DNA of 64,000 bases from positions 3,906,001 to 3,970,000 of the forward strand of contig NZ_JAUSYB010000001.1 of NCBI RefSeq assembly GCF_030816505.1, in the 5' to 3' direction. This document shows positions 43,530 through 52,297 of this stretch, piece by piece. The DNA is from Microbacterium sp. W4I20 (GTDB taxonomy: Bacteria > Actinomycetota > Actinomycetes > Actinomycetales > Microbacteriaceae). Made by a program: the position numbers and the translations under genes. The notes below the pieces were generated by a model. That model was given only the letters and a program-made list of their open reading frames with translations. It had not been told where the DNA came from and searched no databases. Position 1 is the stretch's first letter. Each line of letters starts with the position of its first letter.

Positions 43530-44362
43530 CCGCCGCGACCGCGCGTCGTCGTCGTCGGCCGGCTCGAGCAGAAGGAACTGCGTGCCCTGGCGAGGGCGCA
43601 GATAGCCGAAGTAGTACGCGTACCGGCGATGCGACCCCTCCCGCGACACTAAGACTCACGCACTGCTCGGGGTAAAACAGGCTGATGCCGATCACGCCGG
43701 CGATCACGAGGAGTGCCACCATGGCGGGCAGGGGCCAGAGCAGCATGCGGAACAGGTCCGGCGAATCGACGCCGCCTTGTCGGCGCACCACGATCGCGGC
43801 GATCGCGATGAAGGCGAGGCCCGTCACGGCGGTCGAGCCGGTCGCGCTGAGGAGCAGTCATGGGGATCACGCAGCACACGCCCGAGACCACCCCCATCAC
43901 GACGGTCGCCACGCGGGGCATGTGCGCCGATCCGGAGACGCGTGAGAGGACCCGGGAGATTCCCGCGGGAAACGCCCGGTCTCGAGCGGCGACGAACAGA
44001 AGGCGGCCGGCCTGCAGACTGAGCGCGATGTTGGCGTTCAGGATCGCCAGCGCGATCGACAGCAAGACGAACACCCACAGCGCGTGTCCTGCGAGCTGCT
44101 CCAGGAACGCCTGGACCGGCGGTTCCGAGCCGATGAGCCCCTCGAGCGAATCGGCACCCAGCATGACGAACACGAGGGGGACCACTTCGATGACGACCGT
44201 GATCAGCGCGGAGAGGAGCACCGCCCTGGCCACGTTGCGCCGCGGATTGCGGGTCTCCTCCGCGAAGTAGACCGCGCCGCCGTAGCCGTACTGGGCGGCG
44301 ACGCCCTGTATGACCCCCAGCGCCAGGCCGGCGATGCCGATCGGCGCTAGGGCGCCGCCCGA
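43530..44362 (-). pseudogene. APC family amino acid permease remnant, truncated and frameshifted
   Basis: The minus strand carries the C-terminal half of an amino acid-polyamine-organocation permease in three frames. The first (44362 to about 43855) reads GYGGAVYFAEETRNPRRNVA and several helices, the second (to about 43640) gives TGLAFIAIAAIVVRRQG and two helices, and the third gives YYFGYLRPRQGTQFLLLEP. Two frameshifts, near 43855 and 43635, break it, and the N-terminal half is gone at 44362, where a TetR fragment begins on the other strand. It is a dead gene. Confidence 0.75.
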
Positions 44363-44365
44363 GTC

Positions 44366-44620
44366 CAAGGGCCTGCGGGTCGAGCAGGTCGGTGATCGGG
44401 CGTTCGAGTTCACCATTCCCAGAGCGGTCGACGAAGGGATCCGGACCGGCGTCTTCCGCCCGACGCTGACCGCCGACCTCGTCGCTCGGACGCTCGTGGC
44501 ACTGGCGCTACGGCCTGCACATCGTGGCCGACCGCATTACGACCCACGCGGTCGCCGCCGACGGCATGCGATCCGTCGGCGCTGAGGTCCGAGCGGCGCG
44601 CCGCCCGAAGCAGTCGTCGG
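44366..44620 (+). pseudogene. C-terminal remnant of a TetR family regulator
   Basis: The plus strand reads RAVDEGIRTGVFRPTLTADL and VARTLVALA, then after a frameshift near 44508 GLHIVADRITTHAVAADGM and SVGAEVRAA. This is the usual last part of a TetR ligand-binding domain. The DNA-binding half is missing; the fragment starts at the same junction where the APC permease is cut. Confidence 0.65.
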
Positions 44621-44625
44621 GCTCG

Positions 44626-44985
44626 TCACCATTCGATGTTGGTCGCCGACGCGTCGATCAGGCTCACCCACACTTCCAGCTTCATGTCCTCGAACAGCCC
44701 GCTCCAGTCCTCGACCACCCGGTCGCAGAGGGCCTGGAAGAGCGGCTGGAGGTGCTGGTCGCTGGTCGCGAACGCGAGGACGGCGTCCGGTGCGACCTGC
44801 GCGCTCACGGCAGACTGCTGGAATGCCATCGTGGTGGACGTGTGCAACTCCACGATGATGTCGTTGTCGGGGATCCCCAGAACTTCTCGGGTGGCGGTGA
44901 ACAGCAGGTCCATGGCGACCTCGCCGCTCTCCGCGATTCGCGCCTGAATGGTCTCACTCTTGGGGAGGATGGAAATGTAGGTCAT
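44626..44985 (-). CDS. Small protein, possibly tautomerase-superfamily-like
   Basis: A 119-residue soluble protein that looks intact. The pattern EVLGIPDNDIIVELHTS in the middle resembles the beta-alpha-beta units of MIF/4-oxalocrotonate tautomerases, but the catalytic proline after the initiator Met is absent (Thr is found), so tautomerase activity is doubtful. The ATG at 44985 is preferred because a TACTCT -10-like box ends seven bases upstream, as in leaderless genes. It lies alone between dead fragments, on the same strand as an acyl-CoA synthetase remnant upstream. The assignment is tentative. Confidence 0.6.
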   Translation of the reverse strand: MTYISILPKSETIQARIAESGEVAMDLLFTATREVLGIPDNDIIVELHTSTTMAFQQSAVSAQVAPDAVLAFATSDQHLQPLFQALCDRVVEDWSGLFEDMKLEVWVSLIDASATNIEW

Positions 44986-45064
44986 GTAATCGAGAGTACG
45001 CAGGACGGACGGGCACGGTGACATCTTGCCGTTGCACGGACACGCGCACGCTCGACTCTTGGGC

Positions 45065-45205
45065 TGGGGCGGGTGAAACGCAGGCGCAGGTCGGCCTTGC
45101 GGACCTTGCCGGCGGTCGTGCGCGGCAGCTCGTCGACCACGACGACGTGCTTGGGGATCTTGCAGCGGGCGATCCTGCCGTCCAGAGACGCGCGGACGTC
45201 GGCGG
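45065..45205 (-). pseudogene. C-terminal fragment of an acyl-CoA synthetase (AMP-binding)
   Basis: The minus strand here reads LDGRIARCKIPKHVVVVDEL followed by PRTTAGKVRKADLR. This is the C-terminal swivel domain of acyl-CoA synthetases, and the lysine in TAGKV is the catalytic one. All the rest of the enzyme is missing, and the frame upstream becomes antisense of the YhcG-type fragment. Confidence 0.75.
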
Positions 45206-45245
45206 TCGTGGATGAGGTTGTCCGGCTCCGCGGGGTAGTGATCTG

Positions 45246-45781
45246 GTGCCCGACGACTACGCCGCCACGCTCGAAGGCCTCAAGAAGCACGTGCGCGCCG
45301 CACGCCCGGAGGCGCAGCGGAAGGTCAGCAACGAGCTCCTGCAGCTGTGGTGGCGCATCGGGCGCACGATCCTGGACCGGCAGGCGGAGGAGGGCTGGGG
45401 CACGAAAGTGCTGAATCGACTTGCCACAGATCTGCGTGCCGAGTTCACCACGATGAAAGACTTCTCCCGCCGGAATCTGCTCTACATGCGGGCCTTCGCT
45501 GAGGCCTGGCCCAATGAAACCGATCTTGTGCAACGACCCATTGCACGATTGCCGGGGGCCACGCGATCGAGCTGCTCGACAAGCTTGACGATCAGGTGCT
45601 GCGCGACTGGTGCGCGGCGAAGGATGCACGTCATGGCTGGAGCAGATCGGTGCGCCAGCACCAGATCACCACTCGACTTCACGAACGAGAAGGGGCCGCA
45701 CCGAACAACTTCGCCGGTGCCCTTGAGCAGCTCGACTCGGATCAGGCGCAGGAGATTGCCAAGGACCCATACGCACTGTAG
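45246..45781 (+). pseudogene. YhcG/DUF1016-type nuclease remnant
   Basis: From a GTG at 45246 the frame encodes a DUF1016 N-terminal domain (NELLQLWWRIGRTILDRQAE, KDFSRRNLLYMRAFAEAW). After a frameshift within GGGGG near 45553 it continues as IELLDKLDDQVLRDWCAAKD and AQEIAKDPYAL. Here a TAG replaces what is normally a Glu codon (family pattern DPY-x-x-EFL; FL follows the TAG), and the PDDEXK nuclease domain that should come next is missing. Members of the family are PD-(D/E)XK nucleases associated with restriction systems. It is non-functional. Confidence 0.75.
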
Positions 45782-45792
45782 TTCCTCAGAGG

Positions 45793-46525
45793 ATGTCAAT
45801 CGCGGTCACCGACGCGGACCGTGCCCAGCACGTGGTCGACGCGACAGTGGCCGGAGTCGCCGACGCGGCGCTGGCATCCCCTGCGGGGTGTCGGTGAAGA
45901 CAAACGATGCCCTCACGGACGCGCTGTACGCGGCGCAGAGCACCGGGCTGTCGCCCGAGGAGACCGAACAGTATGCGCAGGCGGGCATCTGGTTCAGCCC
46001 CGACGCCACCGATTACGAGATCGCCGCCCTCCGAGAGCGCTAGCCGACGCCGGCTTCAGGGGCACCACCGTCGCCGACCAGCTCGGCGCCGTCACCGCAG
46101 TCATCGACGGCATTGTTCTCGTGCTCAACGCCCTCGCGATCATCGCGCTGCTGGCGGCAGGCTTCGGCATCGTCAACACGCTATTCATGTCAGTGCAGGA
46201 GCGCACCCGAGAGGTCGGGCTCATGAAGGCCATGGGAATGGGGAGCGGCCGGATCCTCTCACTGTTCAGCCTCGAGGCGGCCTTCATCGGCTTCCTCGGC
46301 AGTGCCGTCGGCGTGGTCATCGCGATCCTGGTCGGCAGCGTGGTCAGCTCCGCGCTCTCGGGCGGACTTCTCACAAGCCTGCCAGGCCTCACGCTGATCG
46401 CCTTCGATCCGGTCTCCATCGCGCTGATCATCCTGGCCGCTATGGGCATCGCATTCCTCGCTGGGACTCTTCCCGCGGCCCGTGCCGCACGCGCCGACCC
46501 GGTGACCTCACTCCGCTACGAATGA
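45793..46525 (+). pseudogene. 5'-truncated, frameshifted FtsX/MacB-type ABC permease
   Basis: The plus strand holds the C-terminal part of an FtsX-like permease. Fragments in successive frames are VTDADRAQHVVDATVAGVAD, TNDALTDALYAAQSTGLS up to AALRER, and from about 46040 the long intact end: AGFGIVNTLFMSVQERTREV, GLMKAMGMGSGRILSLFSLE and three membrane segments up to TSLRYE. Frameshifts are near 45890 and 46040. The N-terminal membrane segment and most of the periplasmic-type domain are lost. A hairpin follows the stop. Confidence 0.75.
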
Positions 46526-46530
46526 TCACA

Positions 46531-46566
46531 GAGGCCGGGAAACCCAGCAGCAGGGTACCCGGCCTC
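46531..46566 (+). terminator. Hairpin after the FtsX-type remnant
   Basis: GAGGCCGGG and CCCGGCCTC form a 9-bp stem around an 18-base loop, six bases after the FtsX-type stop codon. It is probably the original terminator of that gene. Confidence 0.6.
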
Positions 46567-47151
46567 GAATAATCGCAGCAGTCCCGGAGCGAAGCGGGCC
46601 AGGCGGCCTTAACTGACAGAAGTACTACTATCGGACCCGCTTCCACCGCCCGATGAAGGCTCTACTTCATTAATTCACGCACCAGACCCTGTCGTCCGCG
46701 CCGTTGAAGTCGTTGGCTAGCGTCGAGCCGGAAAGTTGGGTCGAACTGTTCAGGCTAATGCGCGACGAGTAAACTCTGGGAAGTGCTCCTGGTCCGCGAC
46801 AGCGGCCAGAGCGGTAGGACACCGCGAGTGGCACGCAGAAGGCACGAGCAGGCAGCAGGCTGCAGAAGCCGCATGATTTCGCCCTTCCGAGCCTCCACTG
46901 GCAATAACTGGGACTTCTGAGAGCGTAGTGTGCGGCGTCGCGCGATGCGGCGCCGCCGCACGTTGAAGTCGCACGCGTCACAGGAACCGGCACTGATTCG
47001 GTAGTTGGCGTAAGAAACCCTTGGGAATGGGGTGAACGGCCGGGCTCCGGGCTACTTGACCGATTCTGGGGCGACTCCCGGATCGGGCTGACCGCTACAC
47101 TGCGACCAGAGCCCGTCTGGGGCGGTGCTCCGTTCCTTGGGAGGATTCTCG
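46567..47151. other. Gap without a recognisable gene
   Basis: This 585-base stretch contains no gene I can support. A minus-strand frame (47161-46670, ending in ANDFNGADDRVWCVN) is open, but its middle part is Ser/Arg/Cys-rich and unlike a real protein. GC is clearly lower around 46600-46760 and at 46950-47000. A GTGCGGCG/CGCCGCAC hairpin is at 46930-46961. Confidence 0.5.
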
Positions 47152-47946
47152 ATGCGTTCACCTCGTCTACTCACCACGAGCGCCGTGCTCGCACTCTCCG
47201 TGGCCCTCGTCACCGGGTGCTCAGCGTCGGAGCCAGAGCCGGTGGAAGAACTGAGAACCCCGAGCACACCGGCAGCCGAGGAGCAGCCCAGCGCCGAAGA
47301 GCTGGAGATTCGGGCGATTCGGGATCGCATCAAAGAGCTGAAAGCCATCCCGGCCGCGGAGTTCAAGTTCTTGGACCGCGCGGACCGCTTGCTCTACCTC
47401 GGAGACGTGCTCAGGCCGGAGTACGACGAGATCTCGCAACGGCATGCAGATGGCGAGTACATCACCGCATACAACCCGCTGAAGGTCGCGGCGGTAGATA
47501 ACAGCGCGGCGAGCATCGTCCACCAGTACGAATACGTACAGCGCGCGCTCTTCCTCCAAAGAGCGGGCGACGGAACCACCGAGAACTTCGACTTTGATGC
47601 TGCACAGAAAGCAGTGTCCGCCTATTACTACATGAGTGGCGACAGCCTAGTGGTGAGCAATGAGTACAACGCGGTCTTGGAGACAATGTCGCCTCTGACC
47701 ACCATCACCCGGATCATCAACTCCTGGACGGGGGAGGAGTTCGGGCCGGTGACGGCAGGCACCGACAAAGACGGCAACCCAGTGCAGTACAAGGACATCC
47801 TGGTGACGGATCACAACGGTGTTCACGAGATCAAGCGCTTCATCTTCAGCACCTTCGTGGACTGGAAAGGTCAGGACAGAGCGGTCTGGCAGTTCCTGGC
47901 GGGCACGACTCCGGAGACGCCGGAGTTGCTAGACACTTTCATGTGA
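47152..47946 (+). CDS. Putative lipoprotein of unknown function
   Basis: A 264-residue exported protein I do not recognise. The signal sequence ends in a lipobox (LVTGC, cysteine near residue 23), followed by a Glu/Pro/Thr-rich linker and a predicted helical stretch (AEELEIRAIRDRIKELKAIP). The rest is soluble with many aromatic residues, for example AYYYMSGDSLVVSNEYNAVL. The ATG at 47152 follows GGGAGG by eight bases, a strong start. It stands between a gene-poor gap and a pair of other exported or membrane proteins on the same strand. Confidence 0.75.
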   Translation: MRSPRLLTTSAVLALSVALVTGCSASEPEPVEELRTPSTPAAEEQPSAEELEIRAIRDRIKELKAIPAAEFKFLDRADRLLYLGDVLRPEYDEISQRHADGEYITAYNPLKVAAVDNSAASIVHQYEYVQRALFLQRAGDGTTENFDFDAAQKAVSAYYYMSGDSLVVSNEYNAVLETMSPLTTITRIINSWTGEEFGPVTAGTDKDGNPVQYKDILVTDHNGVHEIKRFIFSTFVDWKGQDRAVWQFLAGTTPETPELLDTFM

Positions 47947-48115
47947 CCGCAGTGGTGCTGTCCGCTTCGACTGCGGTCGCGATTCGCTGGCTGAGAGGAG
48001 AAGCGTCGACGGGGCCAACGAGACGGCCTCGCTCGTGATGGCACCGGTCGGGCGCATCGATACACTGATCCTGCTTGCGCCAGGCTCCTGGCCTGCATGA
48101 TCGCTGGGGGTGGGA

Positions 48116-48556
48116 ATGGGCCAGACCAAACGTGGCTCCAAGGTCGTTGCGGGTATCGCGGGCAGCGTCATCCTCGTCGCCGTTGCTATTGGGGTTGCCG
48201 TGTGGCTGATCTCGCAACAGTCGTCGCCCACCGCAGAGCCAACGCCGAGCGCGACATCGACCCCTCCGAGCGCGGCCGAGGTCGAAGAGCTGGACAACCG
48301 CCTCGCCTCCGGTGAGCGCGAGAGTGTCGCGGCAGCCCTCGGCCTTCCACTCGACGACGCGACCGACGACATCGTCACGGGGTTCGCGGAACTCAAGGTC
48401 GAATGGGACACAGCAGTTGTCACCGAAGTGGCACCTGGTGCCTGGACGATACCGGCGTCCGTGACGCAACCCGACGGGACGACGTCCGAGTGGTCGGTCA
48501 CCCTCGTCCGGTCCGACCTCGGACTCGTCTTCGTCGACTCCGAGGTCCTGTCATGA
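48116..48556 (+). CDS. Single-pass membrane protein of unknown function
   Basis: A 146-residue protein with a short basic N-terminus, one membrane segment (VVAGIAGSVILVAVAIGVAVWL near residues 10-31) and an extracellular domain behind a Ser/Thr/Pro-rich linker. The domain of about 90 residues reads as a small beta-fold (FAELKVEWDTAVVTEVAPGA). I do not recognise the family. The start could also be the GTG six bases upstream. Its stop overlaps the ATG of the lipase-like gene (ATGA), so the two are cotranslated and may work together at the cell surface. Confidence 0.7.
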   Translation: MGQTKRGSKVVAGIAGSVILVAVAIGVAVWLISQQSSPTAEPTPSATSTPPSAAEVEELDNRLASGERESVAAALGLPLDDATDDIVTGFAELKVEWDTAVVTEVAPGAWTIPASVTQPDGTTSEWSVTLVRSDLGLVFVDSEVLS

Positions 48557-50097
48557 GGCTCAAGCGTTTGGCCGGCGCCGTGGTGTTGCTCGCCGTGGCT
48601 GCCATGCTCGTCGCGATTCCCGCACAAGCGAAAACTCTCGATTGCTCGGCGAACTTCTCCTTCGATAGGGACTGGAGTGCGTACGAGGGGAAGAACGTCG
48701 CGCTGGTCGTCCACGGCTGGACCGGCACCCCGATGCGGGAAACTGCGAGCCTCCTAGCGAGTGAGCTGCCTGCCTCGGAGTGGGTCGTGGACACCTTCTC
48801 CTACGAGAACGCGAACGGCGACTGGCCGGGCGAGGACTCGCAGGTCGCGGAGTGCCTACGAGCGACCCTCCTGCAGTATGCCGGCGCCACTGAACGCACC
48901 GGACCTTCGATCTACCTCGTGACTCATTCGATGGGCGGAATCGTGGCCCGCGTCGCGCTCAACCGTGGCAAGGATCCTCAGCTCGATGATCTCGTGGGCG
49001 GGGTCATCACCATCGACACCCCGCATCGCGGTTCTCCGTGGGGCGGATCAGACGTCGCAACGCTGGCTCAGTTCATCAAAGCCAACAGCGCGGGCGACGG
49101 GCTGCCCGCTGATCTGTGTCTCGCCCTTCATCACCCCGGCCCCTACCCGCCGGCGTGCGACTCCCCTCCGGCTGTGTCGACAGAGATTCCGATTCTTCAG
49201 GTCGCTGGCAGCGCGACTCTCGTCCGGACGTTCTTTCACATCAAGGTCGAGAAGTACGACCTGAACAGCGACGGCGTGGTCTGGATGGATTCCCAGGCGG
49301 GATATCGTAACTCCGTCGACAGCCCGCAGCCGCCTGCTGAGCAAGCATCGTCCTCCGTCGTTCGTTGCGAAGTCCTGTGGAAGGACACCCTCGGAAACGG
49401 GGTGGGGGGTGAGCTCGCGGGGTTCTCGCCCAGCGCCCTCGAAGCAATGCGGCTCGGGACGGCCGACATTGTGAAGCACCCACTCGCACTCCAGACCCTT
49501 TACGGGGTCATGATGGAGGCCCCGTGCGGGCACACCAAGATGACCACAAATCTGGAAGCCATCACCCGCGTGTCAGCGCAGCTGATGGAGTGGGCGAAGT
49601 CGAATGTCGACGGATGGCGCATCAGTGCTGACGGCATCGGGGCGCTCGAGGTCGGCAAGACCACGTGGGACGAAGTGTCTGCACTTCCCGGGTTCGAAGG
49701 GGACGCCAGCTACTGGGGTGAAGTCGGCTGCGTGACGGGAGGATGGTTCGGTGTGGGGGTGTCGCAGGATGGACTCGGGGTCCTCGTTGCTGGGCCCGAG
49801 GCTTCTCCTGGCGCGATTGACGTGGTGTCGCTCGGCTCCTACTTCCGCACGGGGAAGGCCGCCGACATCCCCGTATCCACCTCCGAGGGCATCCAGCTCG
49901 GAACGTCCGAAGCCGATGTCATACGCCTGCACCCCGAAGCTAAGGCCGTGACTCACCCTCTGAGCGAGGCAATCACCGACTACCAAGTCGAGGACGGGAA
50001 CGGGCGGGCAATCGTCTTCGGAGTGGAGAACGCGGTCGTGACCTACATCACCGTCGGAAACGTCCCGGAGGTCTACGCCATCGAAGGCTGCGCCTAG
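48553..50097 (+). CDS. Secreted alpha/beta-hydrolase, lipase/esterase-like
   Basis: A 514-residue exported protein. Residues 1-26 form a signal peptide ending in PAQA before KTLD. Residues 45-300 are an alpha/beta-hydrolase domain with the oxyanion region VVHGWTGTP and the nucleophile Ser126 in THSMGG, as in triacylglycerol lipases and PGAP1-like esterases. The C-terminal 200 residues (from about 345) form a separate domain with WRISADGIGALEVGKTTWDE and a similar repeat at GIQLGTSEADVIRLHPEAKA, like the small extracellular domain duplicated in actinobacterial proteins. It is cotranslated with the membrane protein upstream. Substrate is unknown. Confidence 0.8.
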   Translation: MRLKRLAGAVVLLAVAAMLVAIPAQAKTLDCSANFSFDRDWSAYEGKNVALVVHGWTGTPMRETASLLASELPASEWVVDTFSYENANGDWPGEDSQVAECLRATLLQYAGATERTGPSIYLVTHSMGGIVARVALNRGKDPQLDDLVGGVITIDTPHRGSPWGGSDVATLAQFIKANSAGDGLPADLCLALHHPGPYPPACDSPPAVSTEIPILQVAGSATLVRTFFHIKVEKYDLNSDGVVWMDSQAGYRNSVDSPQPPAEQASSSVVRCEVLWKDTLGNGVGGELAGFSPSALEAMRLGTADIVKHPLALQTLYGVMMEAPCGHTKMTTNLEAITRVSAQLMEWAKSNVDGWRISADGIGALEVGKTTWDEVSALPGFEGDASYWGEVGCVTGGWFGVGVSQDGLGVLVAGPEASPGAIDVVSLGSYFRTGKAADIPVSTSEGIQLGTSEADVIRLHPEAKAVTHPLSEAITDYQVEDGNGRAIVFGVENAVVTYITVGNVPEVYAIEGCA

Positions 50098-50271
50098 TTC
50101 CCGTGCAACCCGTGGGCGCGCGTGTCGAGGGCCCGCTCGCAGGAGAACGCCGGCTCTTGCGCAAATACCGATCCCGGAGCACCTCGATAGGCGGGGCCCC
50201 TCGTTGACGGTCGTGCTCAGCCACTGCGCCCAAGTCCACCGGCTCGCGGTTTCCAGAGCAGAGAGCACCCT

Positions 50272-51213
50272 TCACCCCAGCAACGTCACACCGAACCCTG
50301 CAACCACCGCTCGCAGCTCGGCCAGGTAACGCTGCGCCTGCTCGGTGAGGGGGATTGCGGAGTGACCGATCCAGCCGATCTCGATGCGTTCGTCGGCGTC
50401 GAGCGGGATGGCGACGATCTCGGGATCGAGGTCGTCGCTGATGATGCCGGTCGAGATGGTGTATCCGTCGAGCCCGATCATGAGGTTGAAGATCGTCGCG
50501 CGGTCGGAGACACGGATCTCCCTGGCGCTCGACAGGGTGGAGAGGATCTCCTCGGCGAAGTAGAAGGAGTTGTTCGCGCCTTGGTCGAAGGTGAGCCGCG
50601 GCACGTCGGCGAGGTCGGCCAGGGTCACGCGGCTCCGTGAGGCGAGCGGGTTCTTGCGGGAGATGAAGATGTGCGGCTCGGCGACGAAGAGCGGCCGGAA
50701 CGAGAGCCCGGAGTCCCGCAGCAGCTTGTCGATGACGTTCCGGTTGAAGTCGTTGCGGTAGAGGATCCCCAGCTCGCTGCGGAGCGTGCGGACATCCTCG
50801 ATGATGTCCCACGTGCGGGTCTCCCGCAGCGAGAACTCGTACTCGGCCGCCGACGTCGCCTTCACCATGCGCACCAGTGCGTCGACCGCGAACGAGTAGT
50901 GCTGGGTCGACACCCCGAGCAGGCGTCGCGACGGCGGCCGGCCGAGATAGCGCTGCTCGAGCAGGGCGACCTGCTCCACGACCTGCCTGGCGTACCCCAG
51001 GAACTCCACGCCATCGGCAGTGAGCGTCACCCCGCGGGCGGAGCGGATCAGGAGGTCGCGCCCCACCCGGCTCTCGAGTTCCTTCATCGCCGCCGACATC
51101 GTGGGCTGCGCGACGTAGAGCAGATCGGCCGCCGCGCTGATCGATCCTTCCGCAGCGACCTCGATGTAATAGGTGAGCTGTTGCAAGGTGATGCCGCTCG
51201 ATCGCTTGACCAT
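50272..51213 (-). CDS. LysR family transcriptional regulator
   Basis: A 313-residue LysR-type regulator. The winged HTH is at residues 9-66 (LQQLTYYIEVAAEGSISAAA, YVAQPTMSAAMKELE) and the rest is the periplasmic-binding-protein-like effector domain. It is divergent from the mesX-mesD pair with 72 bases between start codons, the typical LysR arrangement, and so most probably controls methionine synthesis, perhaps in response to homocysteine or methionine as MetR does. The effector is inferred only from context. Confidence 0.88.
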   Translation of the reverse strand: MVKRSSGITLQQLTYYIEVAAEGSISAAADLLYVAQPTMSAAMKELESRVGRDLLIRSARGVTLTADGVEFLGYARQVVEQVALLEQRYLGRPPSRRLLGVSTQHYSFAVDALVRMVKATSAAEYEFSLRETRTWDIIEDVRTLRSELGILYRNDFNRNVIDKLLRDSGLSFRPLFVAEPHIFISRKNPLASRSRVTLADLADVPRLTFDQGANNSFYFAEEILSTLSSAREIRVSDRATIFNLMIGLDGYTISTGIISDDLDPEIVAIPLDADERIEIGWIGHSAIPLTEQAQRYLAELRAVVAGFGVTLLG

Positions 51214-51285
51214 AGCTTCACACTATGTCACCGCATAGCCGCAGCGCATTCTTCGATAGCAGTGCTCAGGCCGCACCATGGAGGC

Positions 51286-52278
51286 ATGGCGCACGAATTC
51301 ACCTTCCGCATCACGACCACGCGGTTCGACGAGAATTACTCGCCGTCGGCCGACTCCCGGATCACCACGAACTTCGCCAACCTCGCGCGGGGTGAGCACC
51401 GGCAGGAGAACCTCCGCAACGCCCTGACGATGATCGACCGACGGTTCAACGACCTGGCGGAGTGGGACAACCCGAACCGGGACCGCTACACGCTCGAGCT
51501 CGAGATCGTCTCCGTCGCGGTGCAGTTCGCTGCGGAAGGTGAGGACCAGGACTTCCCCCTGCTCGAGGTCCTCGACATCCAGATCGTCGACCGGCTCACC
51601 GGACGGCGCAGCCACGGGATCGTGGGGAACAACTTCTCGTCGTACGTCCGCGACTTCGACTTCAGCGTGCGGCTGCCGGCAGCCACCGAAGCAGCCGGCG
51701 GGTTCACCGTTCCCGACGACTTCGGCGATCTGCACGGCAAGCTCTTCCAGCACTTCCTCGACTCGGAGACGTACCGGGATCGCTTCACGCTGTCGCCCGT
51801 GATCTGCATCAGCGTCTCGACGAGCAAGACCTACCGTCGCACCGAGAACCACCACCCGATCCTCGGCGTCGAGTACGAGCAGAAGGATCCCTCGCTGACC
51901 GACGAGTACTTCGGGAAGATGGGGCTGACTGCTCGGTACTTCATGCCGCGCGGCAGCGTCGCGCCGCTGGCCTTCTACTTCCGCGGCGATCTGCTCGGCG
52001 ACTACACGAACCTGCAGCTCATCGGCACGATCAGCACGATGGAGACGTTCCAGAAGATCTATCGTCCGGAGATCTACAACGCCAACTCGGCCGCCGCGAG
52101 CGTCTATCGGCCGACTCTCGACCAGCAGGACTACTCGGTGACGAAGATCGCCTACGACCGCGACGAACGCAGCCGGCTCGCGACCGAGCAGGGCAGGTTC
52201 GCGCACCAACACCTCATGAAGCCGCACGGCGACCTCCTCGAGCAGTGGGCCGCCGGCTCACTCGTTCCTGTCGGATGA
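51286..52278 (+). CDS. mesX: DUF1852 protein, MesX
   Basis: A 330-residue cytosolic protein of the DUF1852 family, known as MesX, which is required by the folate-independent methionine synthase MesD. The family features are clear: start AHEFTFRITTTRFDENYSPS, the middle part SVSTSKTYRRTENHHPILG, and the end YRPTLDQQDYSVTKIAYDRD. The ATG at 51286 gives the standard N-terminus; the open frame runs far upstream across the LysR gene but is not coding. It lies 19 bases before mesD. Its biochemical job is not settled; it may help supply the methyl group or a redox step. Confidence 0.87.
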   Translation: MAHEFTFRITTTRFDENYSPSADSRITTNFANLARGEHRQENLRNALTMIDRRFNDLAEWDNPNRDRYTLELEIVSVAVQFAAEGEDQDFPLLEVLDIQIVDRLTGRRSHGIVGNNFSSYVRDFDFSVRLPAATEAAGGFTVPDDFGDLHGKLFQHFLDSETYRDRFTLSPVICISVSTSKTYRRTENHHPILGVEYEQKDPSLTDEYFGKMGLTARYFMPRGSVAPLAFYFRGDLLGDYTNLQLIGTISTMETFQKIYRPEIYNANSAAASVYRPTLDQQDYSVTKIAYDRDERSRLATEQGRFAHQHLMKPHGDLLEQWAAGSLVPVG

Positions 52279-52297
52279 CCCACGGAGACCCCCGATC

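Noticed and set aside
46930..46961. GTGCGGCG/CGCCGCAC hairpin
   Set aside because: The 8-bp stem with a 16-base loop is not placed after any gene; chance is likely at this GC content.
46670..47161. 163-codon minus-strand open frame
   Set aside because: The middle is Ser/Arg/Cys-rich and the start overlaps the promoter of the lipoprotein; only the last 30 codons look protein-like.
50671..51285. Upstream extension of the DUF1852 frame
   Set aside because: It is antisense to the LysR gene and the family N-terminus begins at 51286.
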